Position numbers and translations under genes: made by a program
DNA from: Robertmurraya korlensis
GTDB lineage: Bacteria > Bacillota > Bacilli > Bacillales > Cytobacillaceae
Direction of reading: 5' to 3'
Assembly: GCF_023715225.1 (NCBI RefSeq)
Contig: NZ_JAMBNS010000006.1
Coordinates: 186,001 to 250,000 of the forward strand
DNA: 64,000 nucleotides
Shown here: one piece after another, positions 33,842 to 47,360 of the stretch
How positions within the stretch are numbered: the first letter of the stretch is position 1
Layout of the letters: every line of letters starts with the position of its first letter
The notes under the pieces: model-generated
What the model was told of the DNA's origin: nothing
The model's database searches: none
What the model saw: the letters and a program-made list of their open reading frames with translations, nothing else

Positions 33842-35128
33842 ATGAAAAAAGTTCTTGCACTATTTTTAGTTAGTATTTTATTTTTGGCAGCTTGTTCTTC
33901 AGGTTCTTCTAAGGACACTTCCGGAGAGACAAAAGATTCAAATGAAATAACTGTATGGGCATGGGATCCAAATTTTAATATTAAAGCTATGAATCTTGCT
34001 AAGGATGCGTATAAAAGTGATAATCCGGATTTAGAGATTAAGATTATTGAAAATGCACAGGATGATATTATTCAAAAGTTAAATACTAGCTTAAGTTCTG
34101 GAACAACAAAAGGATTACCCAATATTGTTTTAATTGAAGATTATCGTGCACAAAGCTTCCTCCAAGCTTATCCTGATATGTTTCATGAATTAACAGGTAC
34201 TTTTAATTCAGATGATTTTGCACAGTATAAGATTGCACCGACAAGTGTTGATGGTAAAAACTATGGTCTTCCGTTTGATACGGGTGTATCAGGGCTTTAT
34301 GTTCGAACAGATTACCTAGAGCAGGCTGGATACACAGTTGAAGATTTACAAAATATGGATTGGAAGAAATATATTGAAATTGGTAAGAAAGTGAAAGAAG
34401 CTACTGGGAAGCATATGCTTACACAAGATCCTAACGACCTAGGTCTCATTCGTATGATGATTCAATCTGCTGGTTCTTGGTATTTGAAGGATGACGGCAA
34501 GACTCCTAATCTAGCTGGAAATGAAGCACTTAAAGTAGCATTTGAAACGTATAAAGAAATTTTAGATGCCGATTTAGTTAAACCGATTTCTGACTGGAGC
34601 CAGTTTTTAGCTGGATTTAATAGCGGTGATGTTGCTACAGTTCCAACAGGTAACTGGATTACTCCTTCAATAAAGGCGGAAGCTTCGCAGGCTGGTAAGT
34701 GGGCAGTTGTTGCGCATCCAAGACTTCCAGGCGTACCTGAATCAGTGAACGCGTCGAACCTGGGAGGAAGTTCATGGTATGTTCTAAATGTGCCAGGTAA
34801 AGAGGATGCTGCTGATTTCCTAGCAAAAACATTTGGATCAAACGTAGAGTTCTATCAAACCATCAATAAAGAAATTGGGGCGATCGGTACGTTTAAACCA
34901 GCAGCTGATGGCGAGGCTTATCAAGCAGGAGATGATTTCTTCGGAGGTCAAAAAATTATAGCAGATTTTGCAGCATGGACCGAGCAGATTCCTCAAATCA
35001 ACTATGGTTTGCACACCTATGCCATTGAAGATATCCTAGCGGTGGAAGCACAAAACTATATAAAAGGAAAAGACCTTGATAAAGCACTTGAAGATGCTCA
35101 AAAACAAGCCGAAGCGCAAGTGAAATAA
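33842..35128 (+). CDS. Sugar ABC transporter substrate-binding lipoprotein
   Basis: A 428-residue solute-binding protein of the family that binds oligosaccharides (group 1). A lipoprotein signal ends in LAAC (Cys18). EITVWAWDPNFN near residue 37, VDGKNYGLPFDTGVSGLYVRTDYL near 137, and GLPESVN-like PGVPESVNASNLGGSSW are typical. Two permease genes and a GH2 beta-galactosidase follow, so lactose or galacto-oligosaccharides are the likely cargo. AACGGGGGGCAAATCG precedes the ATG. No ATPase gene is in the operon; a shared MsmX-type ATPase elsewhere is usual for this family. Confidence 0.85.
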   Translation: MKKVLALFLVSILFLAACSSGSSKDTSGETKDSNEITVWAWDPNFNIKAMNLAKDAYKSDNPDLEIKIIENAQDDIIQKLNTSLSSGTTKGLPNIVLIEDYRAQSFLQAYPDMFHELTGTFNSDDFAQYKIAPTSVDGKNYGLPFDTGVSGLYVRTDYLEQAGYTVEDLQNMDWKKYIEIGKKVKEATGKHMLTQDPNDLGLIRMMIQSAGSWYLKDDGKTPNLAGNEALKVAFETYKEILDADLVKPISDWSQFLAGFNSGDVATVPTGNWITPSIKAEASQAGKWAVVAHPRLPGVPESVNASNLGGSSWYVLNVPGKEDAADFLAKTFGSNVEFYQTINKEIGAIGTFKPAADGEAYQAGDDFFGGQKIIADFAAWTEQIPQINYGLHTYAIEDILAVEAQNYIKGKDLDKALEDAQKQAEAQVK

Positions 35129-35147
35129 GCTAGTAAATTGATAAAAT

Positions 35148-35227
35148 AGCCTCGGAAACTCGGCGGCTTCTCCTATTCAGTCTTTGAATGGATCTGATCA
35201 ATGAGGGGAACTACTTGTTCCGGGGCT
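35148..35227 (+). promoter_or_regulatory. Structured intercistronic region after the binding-protein gene
   Basis: AGCCTCGGAA (35148-35157) can pair with TTCCGGGGCT (35218-35227), enclosing smaller stems; GGAAC (35207-35211) with GTTCC (35217-35221) is an alternative. There is no T-run. It probably stabilises the binding-protein mRNA or tunes expression of the permeases. Confidence 0.45.
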
Positions 35228-35250
35228 AGTTCTGTTTACTAGGTGAGGAG

Positions 35251-36175
35251 ATGAAAAGTGTGATCACAGTAAAAACAAAGCAAAATATTCAACCCATGCA
35301 TTCTACCCGTAGTCTTCGCATGAAAAATACAGCAATTGGCTGGTCCTTTATTGCGATTGCAACCGTTTTAATATGCTTGTTTTATTTTTATCCAATGGTG
35401 CAGGCATTAATTATGTCAATGCAATCAGGGACTGGAACCAATTTAACTTTTGTTGGTTTAGATAATTATGCACGCTTATTGCAGGACCCAACGTTTTTAA
35501 CAACCGTAAAAAATACAGTGATTTATTTAATCATTCAAGTGCCCATCATGATTATTCTTGCTCTGTTTATCTCTGTGTTGTTAAATGATAAAACATTGAA
35601 GCTAAAGGGCGTCTTTCGTACGGCAATATTCCTTCCTTGTGTCACCTCATTAGTGGCCTATTCGGTTATATTCAAATATTTGTTCGGTCAGGATGGAATT
35701 ATTAATATTTTCTTATTGAAGTTATCGATTATATCAGAGCCGATTCAATGGCTAACAGATCCTTTCTGGGCAAAGGTGGCCATTATTGTTGCCATAACCT
35801 GGAGATGGACTGGATACAATATGATCTTTTACTTATCTGCCTTGCAAAACATTGATCACTCGATATACGAAGCCGCAAAAATGGATGGTGCTTCACCCTT
35901 TCAAATATTTTTTAAGATTACGATTCCGTTATTAAAGCCCATTATTTTATTCACTTCCATTACTTCGACAATCGGAACACTTCAATTGTTTGATGAAGTC
36001 ATGAATATTACGCAAGGTGGACCGGGAAATGCGACCATTACGATTTCTCAATATATTTACAATCTGTCTTTTAAATATACACCTGACTTTGGTTATGCAG
36101 CCACAGTCTCTTACGCGATTGTCATCATGATTGTGATCTTCTCCATTTTCCAGTTTAAAGTGGCAGGTGATAAAA

Positions 36176-36183
<8 letters not shown>
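35251..36183 (+). CDS. Sugar ABC transporter permease, LacF/GanP-like
   Basis: A 310-residue inner-membrane permease with six predicted helices and the EAA loop YEAAKMDGASPFQIFFKITIP near residue 210. It matches the MalF/LacF group. AGGTGAGGAG abuts the ATG at 35251, so a GTG at 35260 (9 nt after GAGGAG) may be the real start. The gene overlaps the second permease by 8 bases. With its partner it forms the channel for the beta-galactoside importer. Confidence 0.88.
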
Positions 36184-40062
<3,879 letters not shown>

Positions 40063-40071
40063 ATGCATGAG

Positions 40072-40098
40072 AAGAGTCCCGATGATGGGACTCTTTCT
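40072..40098 (+). terminator. Terminator of the lacZ operon
   Basis: AAGAGTCCC (40072-40080) pairs with GGGACTCTT (40087-40095), followed by T-rich sequence. It lies between lacZ and the convergent gerC-type gene. Confidence 0.8.
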
Positions 40099-40112
40099 TC
40101 ATTCTCTGTACT

Positions 40113-41222
40113 TTACATCACTATACCGTGTGATATGATATCAACTTTCACATTAGTAGTAAATTCAATGTTTTTGAAATAATCCTTCTTATCTAGCATT
40201 TCCCAAGTGTTGGGATGAAAGGCCATTAATCTTCTTCCCATTCCGAAAGGGTCACAATTCAACTGTTGCAGTGTTTTTATAACCCGGTTCGCATCATTTG
40301 TAAGTTCTTCTGATAATTCTTTGTTTAGCCGATTGATTTGTTTTGGTACATCGCCCTTCGGATATTCCTCAATGTTTACTTTAAGATCAAGATTTAGCTT
40401 AACAGAAACAAGGCCATTTTTTACTTGTATTTTTAATTTCCTTTTCAAATGTTGGACATTAAATGAAATATAATTATTTATGTTGAACTCTTCTTCATCG
40501 TTCACTTTTTTAGTGAATCGCGCGAATTTCCCTTTTTTATCTTTCATTAAGAGAAGAAGGGTTGAGTCTTGAGGGGAAAGGCTCCCCGCATATTTTCTTT
40601 CATTCATTAGGGCAAGTCCGACCACAACTGCACTATTTTTGTCATTTCGTTTTAGGTGTGGCAGTACAATATCTTCTCCCGGATCTAACATCTCTGAAGC
40701 TAATGTCTGAATCGTTTCATTTGGAATGATGGTGTTTTCTTCTGCACTAGTAAGGGCGTCTTGTATATATTCACTTACATTTGACTGATGTTTCGGTTTG
40801 ATATTTAGCAAGTCAACGGCTCGTCCTTCTACAATTCCTAATGTAGCTCCTAATGAATTTCTCGGATCTCTCCAAATGACATCTAAGGTAGGATAGATAT
40901 CATTAACTGCGATTTGTTCACCGAAAAGGATTAATTTGTTTTTGGATGTATCTAAGTTTCCAGATATTTCACGTGCTATTTTCTTTCGAGATTCCCTTGG
41001 TGTTAGACCTTTTGCAGAGAATGTTTCACTTTTAACCAAGGCTTGAGGGCCACCGGATGGCTCCTCGATGATAGGAATGGAGACCCCTAATAAAAATTCC
41101 TCGTCTTCTGATAAATCATAACTCAAAATCTGTACCAATATGGCATTCTTCATCAGATGTTGGTCCCAACAACCAGTAAGCAATATACAAAGGAGAAATA
41201 AGGTACTGAGTTTCCTTTTCAT
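40113..41222 (-). CDS. gerC: GerC-family spore germination lipoprotein
   Basis: The 369-residue C subunit of a GerA-type nutrient germinant receptor. The lipoprotein signal ends LLTGC (Cys18), followed by WDQ, a hallmark of Ger(x)C proteins. The N-terminal domain contains GLTPRESRKKIAREISG and the C-terminal domain ends with an alpha/beta segment (GMGRRLMAFHPNTWE). It overlaps the B-subunit gene by ATGA, so translation is coupled. It would sit on the outer face of the inner spore membrane. The paralogue group (A, B, K or other) cannot be told. Confidence 0.9.
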   Translation of the reverse strand: MKRKLSTLFLLCILLTGCWDQHLMKNAILVQILSYDLSEDEEFLLGVSIPIIEEPSGGPQALVKSETFSAKGLTPRESRKKIAREISGNLDTSKNKLILFGEQIAVNDIYPTLDVIWRDPRNSLGATLGIVEGRAVDLLNIKPKHQSNVSEYIQDALTSAEENTIIPNETIQTLASEMLDPGEDIVLPHLKRNDKNSAVVVGLALMNERKYAGSLSPQDSTLLLLMKDKKGKFARFTKKVNDEEEFNINNYISFNVQHLKRKLKIQVKNGLVSVKLNLDLKVNIEEYPKGDVPKQINRLNKELSEELTNDANRVIKTLQQLNCDPFGMGRRLMAFHPNTWEMLDKKDYFKNIEFTTNVKVDIISHGIVM

Positions 41223-42319
41223 ACCTTATTCACCTCTTCTTTTTTTGACAAAATGATTGAAAGTAATAATAGTACAAAAGGTATTATAACAATAAAAATA
41301 TAGTGGGTTGGACCAAGAAATTGATTGAAATTTTCGAAATCTTTTTCCTGATCAGGAACAAGAGCTAGAACTAGATTGAAACCTGCTACAAGTGGGAGAA
41401 AAGCAGTATATTTTTTTTTCCTACCTAGGCTTGCTAAGCCCCATGCAGATAAAAATAGCCAATTCGCAATGGAAGTAGCAACGATTATAAGCCACAACGA
41501 TAAGAAAAATAAATCCGTTCTTTCAAGTACCTGAAAAGAGTAGGCTTTGATCATGTACAACAAAGGCTCTGGAGTTAGGGCAATATCAGCATTCGTTTCG
41601 AAATAAACAAGGCTCGCAAACACCATAAAGGTATAAAAGACCGTGACAAAAATATTGGCAGTTGTAAAGGATTTAAGCTTATTTTTACCAGAGGATTGCA
41701 CAAAAGGATGGATAAATAAAAAGAGTTCAAAGCCTAACATCGAGAATGCGGCTTCCTTTGATCCTTTAAGGATAGTAGAAATGTTATGACTCCCTATGGG
41801 AAGGATATAAAGGAAATTAGCATCTTTCATACTATACGAGATCAATACGAGTAATAAAAAAAGAATAGGAGATACAAGTACATAAAACCGTGCAATACTT
41901 GTTAGACCTGCACTAACAATGTAAATACAGGTGATAAGGATTAAAACCATAGTAATCCAATTGGGGGTCCGTGGTAAAATCCATTTATCAATGATATCAC
42001 TATATCTTGCTAAAACTAAGCTTCCTGTTACCATAAAATACAGGGAATAACTGAGCGTGAGAAACTTTCCTATCACTTTTCCAAGTAAGTGAGGAAGGAT
42101 TTGGTATAGAGAAAAGGAAGGAAATCTCATGCAAAGTCCCCAAATGATTAAAATAATGACTTGAGAGATAGCTCCAGCTATTAGTGTAGAAATCCAGCCA
42201 TCCTGCTTAGCTACTAATGCTACATCATGTGGCAAAGATAGAATTCCTACACCAATCTGAGCTTGAATAATCATAAAAACTAGCTGTTTATGCGTGACCT
42301 TATTTTTGTCTTTTTCCAT
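41219..42319 (-). CDS. gerB: GerB-family germination permease subunit
   Basis: A 366-residue membrane protein with about ten helices, the B subunit of a GerA-type receptor and member of the APC transporter fold. QAQIGVGILSLPHDVA near residue 19 is the family start. The ATG at 42319 follows AGAGGATGG; the frame extends upstream to 42376 without a better start. It overlaps the end of the A-subunit gene by 20 bases and the C-subunit gene by 4, giving a tightly coupled gerABC operon. B subunits are thought to bind the germinant. Confidence 0.9.
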   Translation of the reverse strand: MEKDKNKVTHKQLVFMIIQAQIGVGILSLPHDVALVAKQDGWISTLIAGAISQVIILIIWGLCMRFPSFSLYQILPHLLGKVIGKFLTLSYSLYFMVTGSLVLARYSDIIDKWILPRTPNWITMVLILITCIYIVSAGLTSIARFYVLVSPILFLLLVLISYSMKDANFLYILPIGSHNISTILKGSKEAAFSMLGFELFLFIHPFVQSSGKNKLKSFTTANIFVTVFYTFMVFASLVYFETNADIALTPEPLLYMIKAYSFQVLERTDLFFLSLWLIIVATSIANWLFLSAWGLASLGRKKKYTAFLPLVAGFNLVLALVPDQEKDFENFNQFLGPTHYIFIVIIPFVLLLLSIILSKKEEVNKV

Positions 42320-43844
42320 TAAACTTCCATCCTCTTGCCAAAGACTGTCTATCAGGGTTGGTGGATTTCGAATCATATGGCCGTGTATTAAATTTCCAGA
42401 TAGGTAAGCGGATAAAAGTATCTTTCAAGTCCTTTAAATGAAAAGGAGCCCAAGGTGTAAAATAGGGAGTACCGAAAGATTCTAGTCGACATAAATGAGA
42501 TAATATCAACATTGTTCCAAAAGCAATTCCAACAAATCCAAAAGTGGATGCAAGTAACATAAGAATAAAGCGCAAAAAACGTACGGCATCACTCATAGCA
42601 GACGTAGGAATGCTGTATGCAGCTACAGCAGTAATGGCAACAACAACAATCATAGTATTTGAAATCAGACCTGCACGGACAACTGCGTCACCAATAACAA
42701 GACCTCCAACAATACCAATGGTTTGTCCAATTCTTGAGGGAAGACGAACCCCTGCTTCTCGGATCAATTCTATGGTCAATTCCATAACAAGTGCTTCAAT
42801 TAAAGGTGGAAAAGGAATATTTCTAATTGAACTTATTACAGGAAGTACTAGCTCATCAGGCAATACCTCGAAATGAAAGCCGATTACTGCAATATAAACA
42901 GCAGGTAAATTAACGGCAATAACAATACTCAAGAACCTTAATGAACGAACAAATGAACCAATAATCCAGCGTGAATTATAATCATCTGGCGAATGGAAGA
43001 AGGCAAAAAATGTAATAGGTATTAGCAAACAAGAGGGATTTCCTTCTATAAAAACGGCAACTCTTCCTTCATTTAAATGACCTACCACACGGTCGACTCT
43101 CTCTGTATATAATATTTGCGGAAAGGGTGACCAGGTGGAATCTTCAATTAATTCCTGTAGATATCCAAAACTAGGGATATAATCGATAGAGACACCGTCA
43201 ATTCGCTGTTTGAATTCTTTTATTAATTCTTTATTTGCAAGATCTTCTCTATAAACGAGGGATAATTTGGATTGAATCTGGTCCCCAACATTTAAATGTT
43301 CTAACTTCAAATTTGGAGTTTTTATAGCTTTTCTAATTAAATGAAGATTCGTCATAAGGTTTTCTACAAAACCTTCATGAGACCCCTGAATTACTTGTTC
43401 ATTATTTGGTTCTTGGACTGGCCGGTCCTTGGATAAAGCAACATCCAACATGTAATATTTCTTATTTCCATCCAATATCAAAATACAGGTACCGTTTAAA
43501 AGTTCTTGTTGAGCTTGGTACAGATTAGTTGATCTCTGGAAGGTAGATTTCAGTAGATCTCCCACTTGAGTATTATCTGATTCCATAATAGGTTTTAAAA
43601 TATCTTTTTGAATTTTTTCCTTATCTGCCATCGTTTCTAAAAAGACCAGAATTCCAGAGATAGTCCTTACATTTAATGTATTAATTTTTAAATCATCTGA
43701 ACCAGAAAATGCTTGTTTAAAGAAAGAAGTATTATCATCGATTGTATCGAATACCTCCTTAAATACTTGAGATTCTTGCTTGGAAGGATTTTGTTTGTTA
43801 TCCCTCTTCTTGGGCCTTTTGAAAATAAGGGAAGTGAGTTTCAT
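42300..43844 (-). CDS. gerA: GerA-family germination receptor subunit
   Basis: The 514-residue A subunit. A cytoplasmic N-terminal domain of about 270 residues is followed by GRVAVFIEGNPSCLLIP, then membrane helices with RNIPFPPLIEALVMELTIELIREAGVRLP, the most conserved GerA stretch, and GQTIGIVGGLVIGDAVV. First gene of a minus-strand gerABC operon. A GGAG site precedes the ATG. The expected forespore sigma-G promoter upstream was not clearly recognisable. The germinant is unknown. Confidence 0.93.
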   Translation of the reverse strand: MKLTSLIFKRPKKRDNKQNPSKQESQVFKEVFDTIDDNTSFFKQAFSGSDDLKINTLNVRTISGILVFLETMADKEKIQKDILKPIMESDNTQVGDLLKSTFQRSTNLYQAQQELLNGTCILILDGNKKYYMLDVALSKDRPVQEPNNEQVIQGSHEGFVENLMTNLHLIRKAIKTPNLKLEHLNVGDQIQSKLSLVYREDLANKELIKEFKQRIDGVSIDYIPSFGYLQELIEDSTWSPFPQILYTERVDRVVGHLNEGRVAVFIEGNPSCLLIPITFFAFFHSPDDYNSRWIIGSFVRSLRFLSIVIAVNLPAVYIAVIGFHFEVLPDELVLPVISSIRNIPFPPLIEALVMELTIELIREAGVRLPSRIGQTIGIVGGLVIGDAVVRAGLISNTMIVVVAITAVAAYSIPTSAMSDAVRFLRFILMLLASTFGFVGIAFGTMLILSHLCRLESFGTPYFTPWAPFHLKDLKDTFIRLPIWKFNTRPYDSKSTNPDRQSLARGWKFNGKRQK

Positions 43845-44080
43845 TTTCTAACTCCATCTCATACGGTTTCTATTACTATTCCCACTATTGGAATAACTAT
43901 GTAGTTTGGCTATCATTATCCATTACTGCTTTTAAAGGAAATTCTTTTTACCCCTTTTAGCTCGAGTATAGCTTATTTAAAAAAAGTATTTAAAAATTCA
44001 TAGTATTCCTATAAGATATATAACATAGCAGTAGTAGAAACTGAATTAGATAGACATTTTAGTTAGTATAGGGGAATTCA

Positions 44081-44641
44081 ATGAATACTTTAGAAAAGTC
44101 AAATGACAATATAAAAAATCAATCGTTTGAACGATTGATTGTATACTTTAATAAAATGAAGGGTGAATCTAGAAATGAGACTAAGTTTGATTATATAGAT
44201 TCTATTATAAGTGTAGTAGGGGTCTTTCTAGCTGTAAGCATCATTTGTTTTTTAGCTTTCTCCTCAAATTACTCTATGGTAATAGGTCCTTTAGGTGCGA
44301 GCAGTATTTTAGTATTCGCGGCGCACAACGGCCCTTTATCTCAGCCGAGGCAAGTGATTGGAGGGTACATACTTTCCACTGTTACCGGTATTCTCATATG
44401 GAGTATATTTGGGAAGAGTCTATTTATCATAGTCATAACCTTAGTTATTGTCCTACTTTTAATGGCTCTAACAAAAACCATTCACCCACCGGCAGCAGCT
44501 AGTGCTCTAGTTGCGATTAACTTTGAAACAGGATGGGGCTATCTTATTCCAGTTTTCATAGGCATCTTTTTACTAGTGTTTGTTTCCATGCTATATAATA
44601 ATCTATTTCCTAAGAGACAATACCCCAAACATTGGCTGTAA
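44081..44641 (+). CDS. HPP-family membrane protein
   Basis: A 186-residue membrane protein with about five helices after a soluble N-terminus of 45 residues. The family motif is visible as KTIHPPAAASALVAI near residue 131, with GPLGASSILVFAAH and PLSQPRQVIGGYILS before it. HPP proteins have been linked to nitrite transport in plants and cyanobacteria; the role in Bacillaceae is not established. Single gene with its own terminator. The preceding 236-nt gap separates it from the divergent gerA gene. Confidence 0.85.
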   Translation: MNTLEKSNDNIKNQSFERLIVYFNKMKGESRNETKFDYIDSIISVVGVFLAVSIICFLAFSSNYSMVIGPLGASSILVFAAHNGPLSQPRQVIGGYILSTVTGILIWSIFGKSLFIIVITLVIVLLLMALTKTIHPPAAASALVAINFETGWGYLIPVFIGIFLLVFVSMLYNNLFPKRQYPKHWL

Positions 44642-44672
44642 ACCATGATATTCATATTGTAAAAGTGTACGT

Positions 44673-44698
44673 CCGTAGAGTTATTTCTACGGTTTTTT
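44673..44698 (+). terminator. Terminator after the HPP-family gene
   Basis: CCGTAGA (44673-44679) pairs with TCTACGG (44686-44692), followed by T6. Confidence 0.85.
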
Positions 44699-44834
44699 AT
44701 TTTGTAAATACTATTATCACTTGTGTTTAAAATAGTCTTTGGATTTAACCATTGATATAATATTCTTATATTCTTTCATAATTACATACATATTCTAAAT
44801 AGTATAAATAGAACGGAATGAAAGGGAGATTGCT

Positions 44835-45752
44835 TTGAGAATGTTAACGGTTGAAGATCTAGTTCGAAAGTTTTCATTAAAAGTACTAACTGGAGAAAAT
44901 AAATTAAAGCAACAAATAAAACAATCAAGATCCCACCGTCCTGGCTTGGAATTTGTTGGCCACTTTGATTTTTTTCCAACGGAACGTGTTCAAATCCTTG
45001 GTAGAAAAGAAATTACATATCTGCACAAATTGAGTATAGAGGAACGTCAGATGCGTATTGGTAATATCGTAAAATACCATCCACCATGCTTTATCGTTAC
45101 TGCTGGACAGGAGGGGCTTACCTATTTGACTCAGTATTGTCTTGAAGAGGGAATTCCATTGTTATGTACATATGAACCTCAGACTACTTCTGAATTTATC
45201 ACAAACCTTGATGATTATATGTTAAAAACTTTAGCTCCAGCAATCGCAGTACACGGGGTTTGTATCAATGTATACGGAATGGGCATTTTACTTCGGGGTA
45301 ATTCAGGTGTCGGTAAAAGCGAAACGGCACACACGATGATTGGTAGGGGTCACAGGCTTGTGGCTGATGATATTGTTGTATTGAAAAAACTCAGTCCACG
45401 AACGATTTTAGGAACCCACGATGGGAAGACAAAAGAGTTTCTAGCCCTACGGAGTATCGGGCTTCTAAATGTGGTCCGCTTATACGGGAGAAAAGCTTTT
45501 CAGGATGAGACGAGGATTGCACTTGATATTGAATTGACAAAATGGCAGAAGAATTCACTCAATAATGAATTAGACCACGAACCGAAATATACGGAATATA
45601 TGGGAGTTCAAATTCCTCATATAGAGATTCAGCTTCAACCTGGTCGGGATGTAGCTGGTTTAATTGAAGCAGCGGCAAATAACTGGCTTCTGAAGCGGCA
45701 AGGATACAGTGCAGCCGAGGAGTTTATGCAACGGTTAGAGTCTGATATTTAA
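44835..45752 (+). CDS. Divergent HPr(Ser) kinase/phosphatase paralogue
   Basis: A 305-residue protein aligning over its full length with HPr kinase/phosphorylase. The P-loop GNSGVGKS (155-162), H140, D178-D179 and PGRD (269-272) are kept. The signature that reads LEIRG-GI-NV in typical HprK is LALRSIGLLNV here (203-213): the glutamate is alanine and the glycine serine. The following segment (VRLYGRKAF) also differs. The usual neighbours lgt and ppaX are absent. It may be a second, modified HPr or Crh kinase, or act on another target. The TTG start follows AAGGGAG by 7 nt. Confidence 0.8.
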   Translation: MRMLTVEDLVRKFSLKVLTGENKLKQQIKQSRSHRPGLEFVGHFDFFPTERVQILGRKEITYLHKLSIEERQMRIGNIVKYHPPCFIVTAGQEGLTYLTQYCLEEGIPLLCTYEPQTTSEFITNLDDYMLKTLAPAIAVHGVCINVYGMGILLRGNSGVGKSETAHTMIGRGHRLVADDIVVLKKLSPRTILGTHDGKTKEFLALRSIGLLNVVRLYGRKAFQDETRIALDIELTKWQKNSLNNELDHEPKYTEYMGVQIPHIEIQLQPGRDVAGLIEAAANNWLLKRQGYSAAEEFMQRLESDI

Positions 45753-45924
45753 CTGATTTAATATTCTTTAGTAAAGAGTGGAATTAATCATTACGGTTAA
45801 TGCCCTTTTTAAGTTTTTGTATAAAAAATTTTACAGAAATACTGTACTTTAGGGAAAATGGGTCGATAATGATAATATACATATCTCAAATTCAAAATGA
45901 TTATACATACGAAAGGTAATAAAG

Positions 45925-47175
45925 ATGAGTATTATTAAAGACTTTTTGTTTCAATTAACGCTTATGGTCATACCCATATTTATCTACTATACATTTATTA
46001 CTGAAAAGGTAAAAAGTACTAAAAATAAAAACATCATAATGACCATTTTGTGGGGAATATCCATTCTGTTTTGTATGTCCTTTCCAGTGGATTTTGGTGA
46101 AAATGCTCGTTTGGAGCTAAGAGTTATTCCACTATTAATAGGGACATTATACGGTGGATTCTGGCCAGGCATCATCCTATCTGTCTTAATTGTACTTTTT
46201 CGCTTATCCTTTGGTATAAGTATTGGATTTTATAATACGGTTCTTGTCCTATTATTTTCACTACCTGTTGTATTGTATTTTCAAAGATTGTTTTCTCGTT
46301 CAAAAAAGGATAAAAGAGTTAAAATTTCAGTGGGTCTTTCCTTTTACTACTGTCTTATCGGGCTTACTATTTTCAGTATTTTAAGAGGTTTTTCCTATGA
46401 TTATCTAAAAATCCAGATTGTTCATCTCATCTTAGTAATTGTTATTACTTGGTTCTTCACAATGTTAATTGAAACAATCAGGGAGACCCATCAACTTCGT
46501 CTAGAGGTGCAAAATACGGAAAAATTACGAGTGATAAGTGAGTTAACTAGTGTTTTTGCTCATGAAATCAGAAACCCGATGCAAGTTACCCGCGGTTTTT
46601 TACAACTTCTCAACGAACCCGATCTGCCTAAAGAAAAGAAAAATTACATCAAAATATCCATTGAAGAATTAGATCGTGCCAATGAAATTATTGATGATTT
46701 TTTATCCTTTGGAAAACCGTCAATTAATAATATCGAAAAAGTCGAAGTAGGTTATCAAATAGAGCGCGTAGTAAATATCATTCGTAGTTATACCATAAAT
46801 CGCAATGTAGAGATTAACACTGATATTCTCTCTTACTGTTATATTAATGCTAATCCTCAAAAATTGAACCAGTCATTAATTAATATTTTAAAAAATGCAG
46901 TAGAGTCTATGCCGAATGGTGGAACCGTTTGGGTTAGCTGTACTTCAACAGATGATGGATATATACAGATTATCATTAAGGACCAAGGTATAGGTATGAC
47001 AAAAAAACAAATAGACATGCTCGGATCCCCGTTCTACTCCTTAAAAGAAAAGGGAACAGGATTAGGAATGATGGTAAGTTTTCAAATAATCCATTCTTTC
47101 CAAGGGACAATAAAAGTGAATAGTGAAAAAGATAAGGGAACAGAATTTATTATTTTATTACCGCAGATTAGTTAG
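45925..47175 (+). CDS. KinB-like sporulation sensor histidine kinase
   Basis: A 416-residue histidine kinase. Six hydrophobic helices fill residues 1-185 with almost no extracellular domain, as in B. subtilis KinB. The dimerisation motif VFAHEIRNPMQVTRGFLQLL carries H213, and the ATPase has N (ILKNAVESMPNGG), DQGIGM and KGTGLGMMV boxes. No response regulator gene is adjacent, which fits an orphan kinase feeding the Spo0F-Spo0A phosphorelay. AAAGGTAA precedes the ATG. Assignment to KinB rather than another orphan kinase rests on topology and overall resemblance. Confidence 0.8.
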   Translation: MSIIKDFLFQLTLMVIPIFIYYTFITEKVKSTKNKNIIMTILWGISILFCMSFPVDFGENARLELRVIPLLIGTLYGGFWPGIILSVLIVLFRLSFGISIGFYNTVLVLLFSLPVVLYFQRLFSRSKKDKRVKISVGLSFYYCLIGLTIFSILRGFSYDYLKIQIVHLILVIVITWFFTMLIETIRETHQLRLEVQNTEKLRVISELTSVFAHEIRNPMQVTRGFLQLLNEPDLPKEKKNYIKISIEELDRANEIIDDFLSFGKPSINNIEKVEVGYQIERVVNIIRSYTINRNVEINTDILSYCYINANPQKLNQSLINILKNAVESMPNGGTVWVSCTSTDDGYIQIIIKDQGIGMTKKQIDMLGSPFYSLKEKGTGLGMMVSFQIIHSFQGTIKVNSEKDKGTEFIILLPQIS

Positions 47176-47262
47176 AAAAGTATTTGAAAAGAAAAAAATA
47201 CTTATGAAAAAAGCCTTAAATATTAGGTTTTTTTCTTTTTTTAAGCATTTTTGTGGGAGATT

Positions 47263-47280
47263 AATTAGTTAAAACTAATT
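47263..47280. promoter_or_regulatory. Dyad upstream of cwlJ
   Basis: AATTAGTT (47263-47270) and AACTAATT (47273-47280) are perfect 8-bp arms with a 2-nt centre. It lies about 80 nt before the cwlJ start. It may be a regulator site; no known sporulation regulator consensus was matched. Confidence 0.3.
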
Positions 47281-47360
47281 TGTAAAATTAGGCTCATAGG
47301 CAAGCTACCAAAGTCAACTTCGGTTAATAAATTACTTGTATAAGCCGAAGGAGTGAGAAA

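Noticed and set aside
42544-42876. Plus-strand ORF of 110 codons inside the gerA-type gene
   Set aside because: It is antisense to the most conserved GerA segment, so it is a shadow of conserved codon use.
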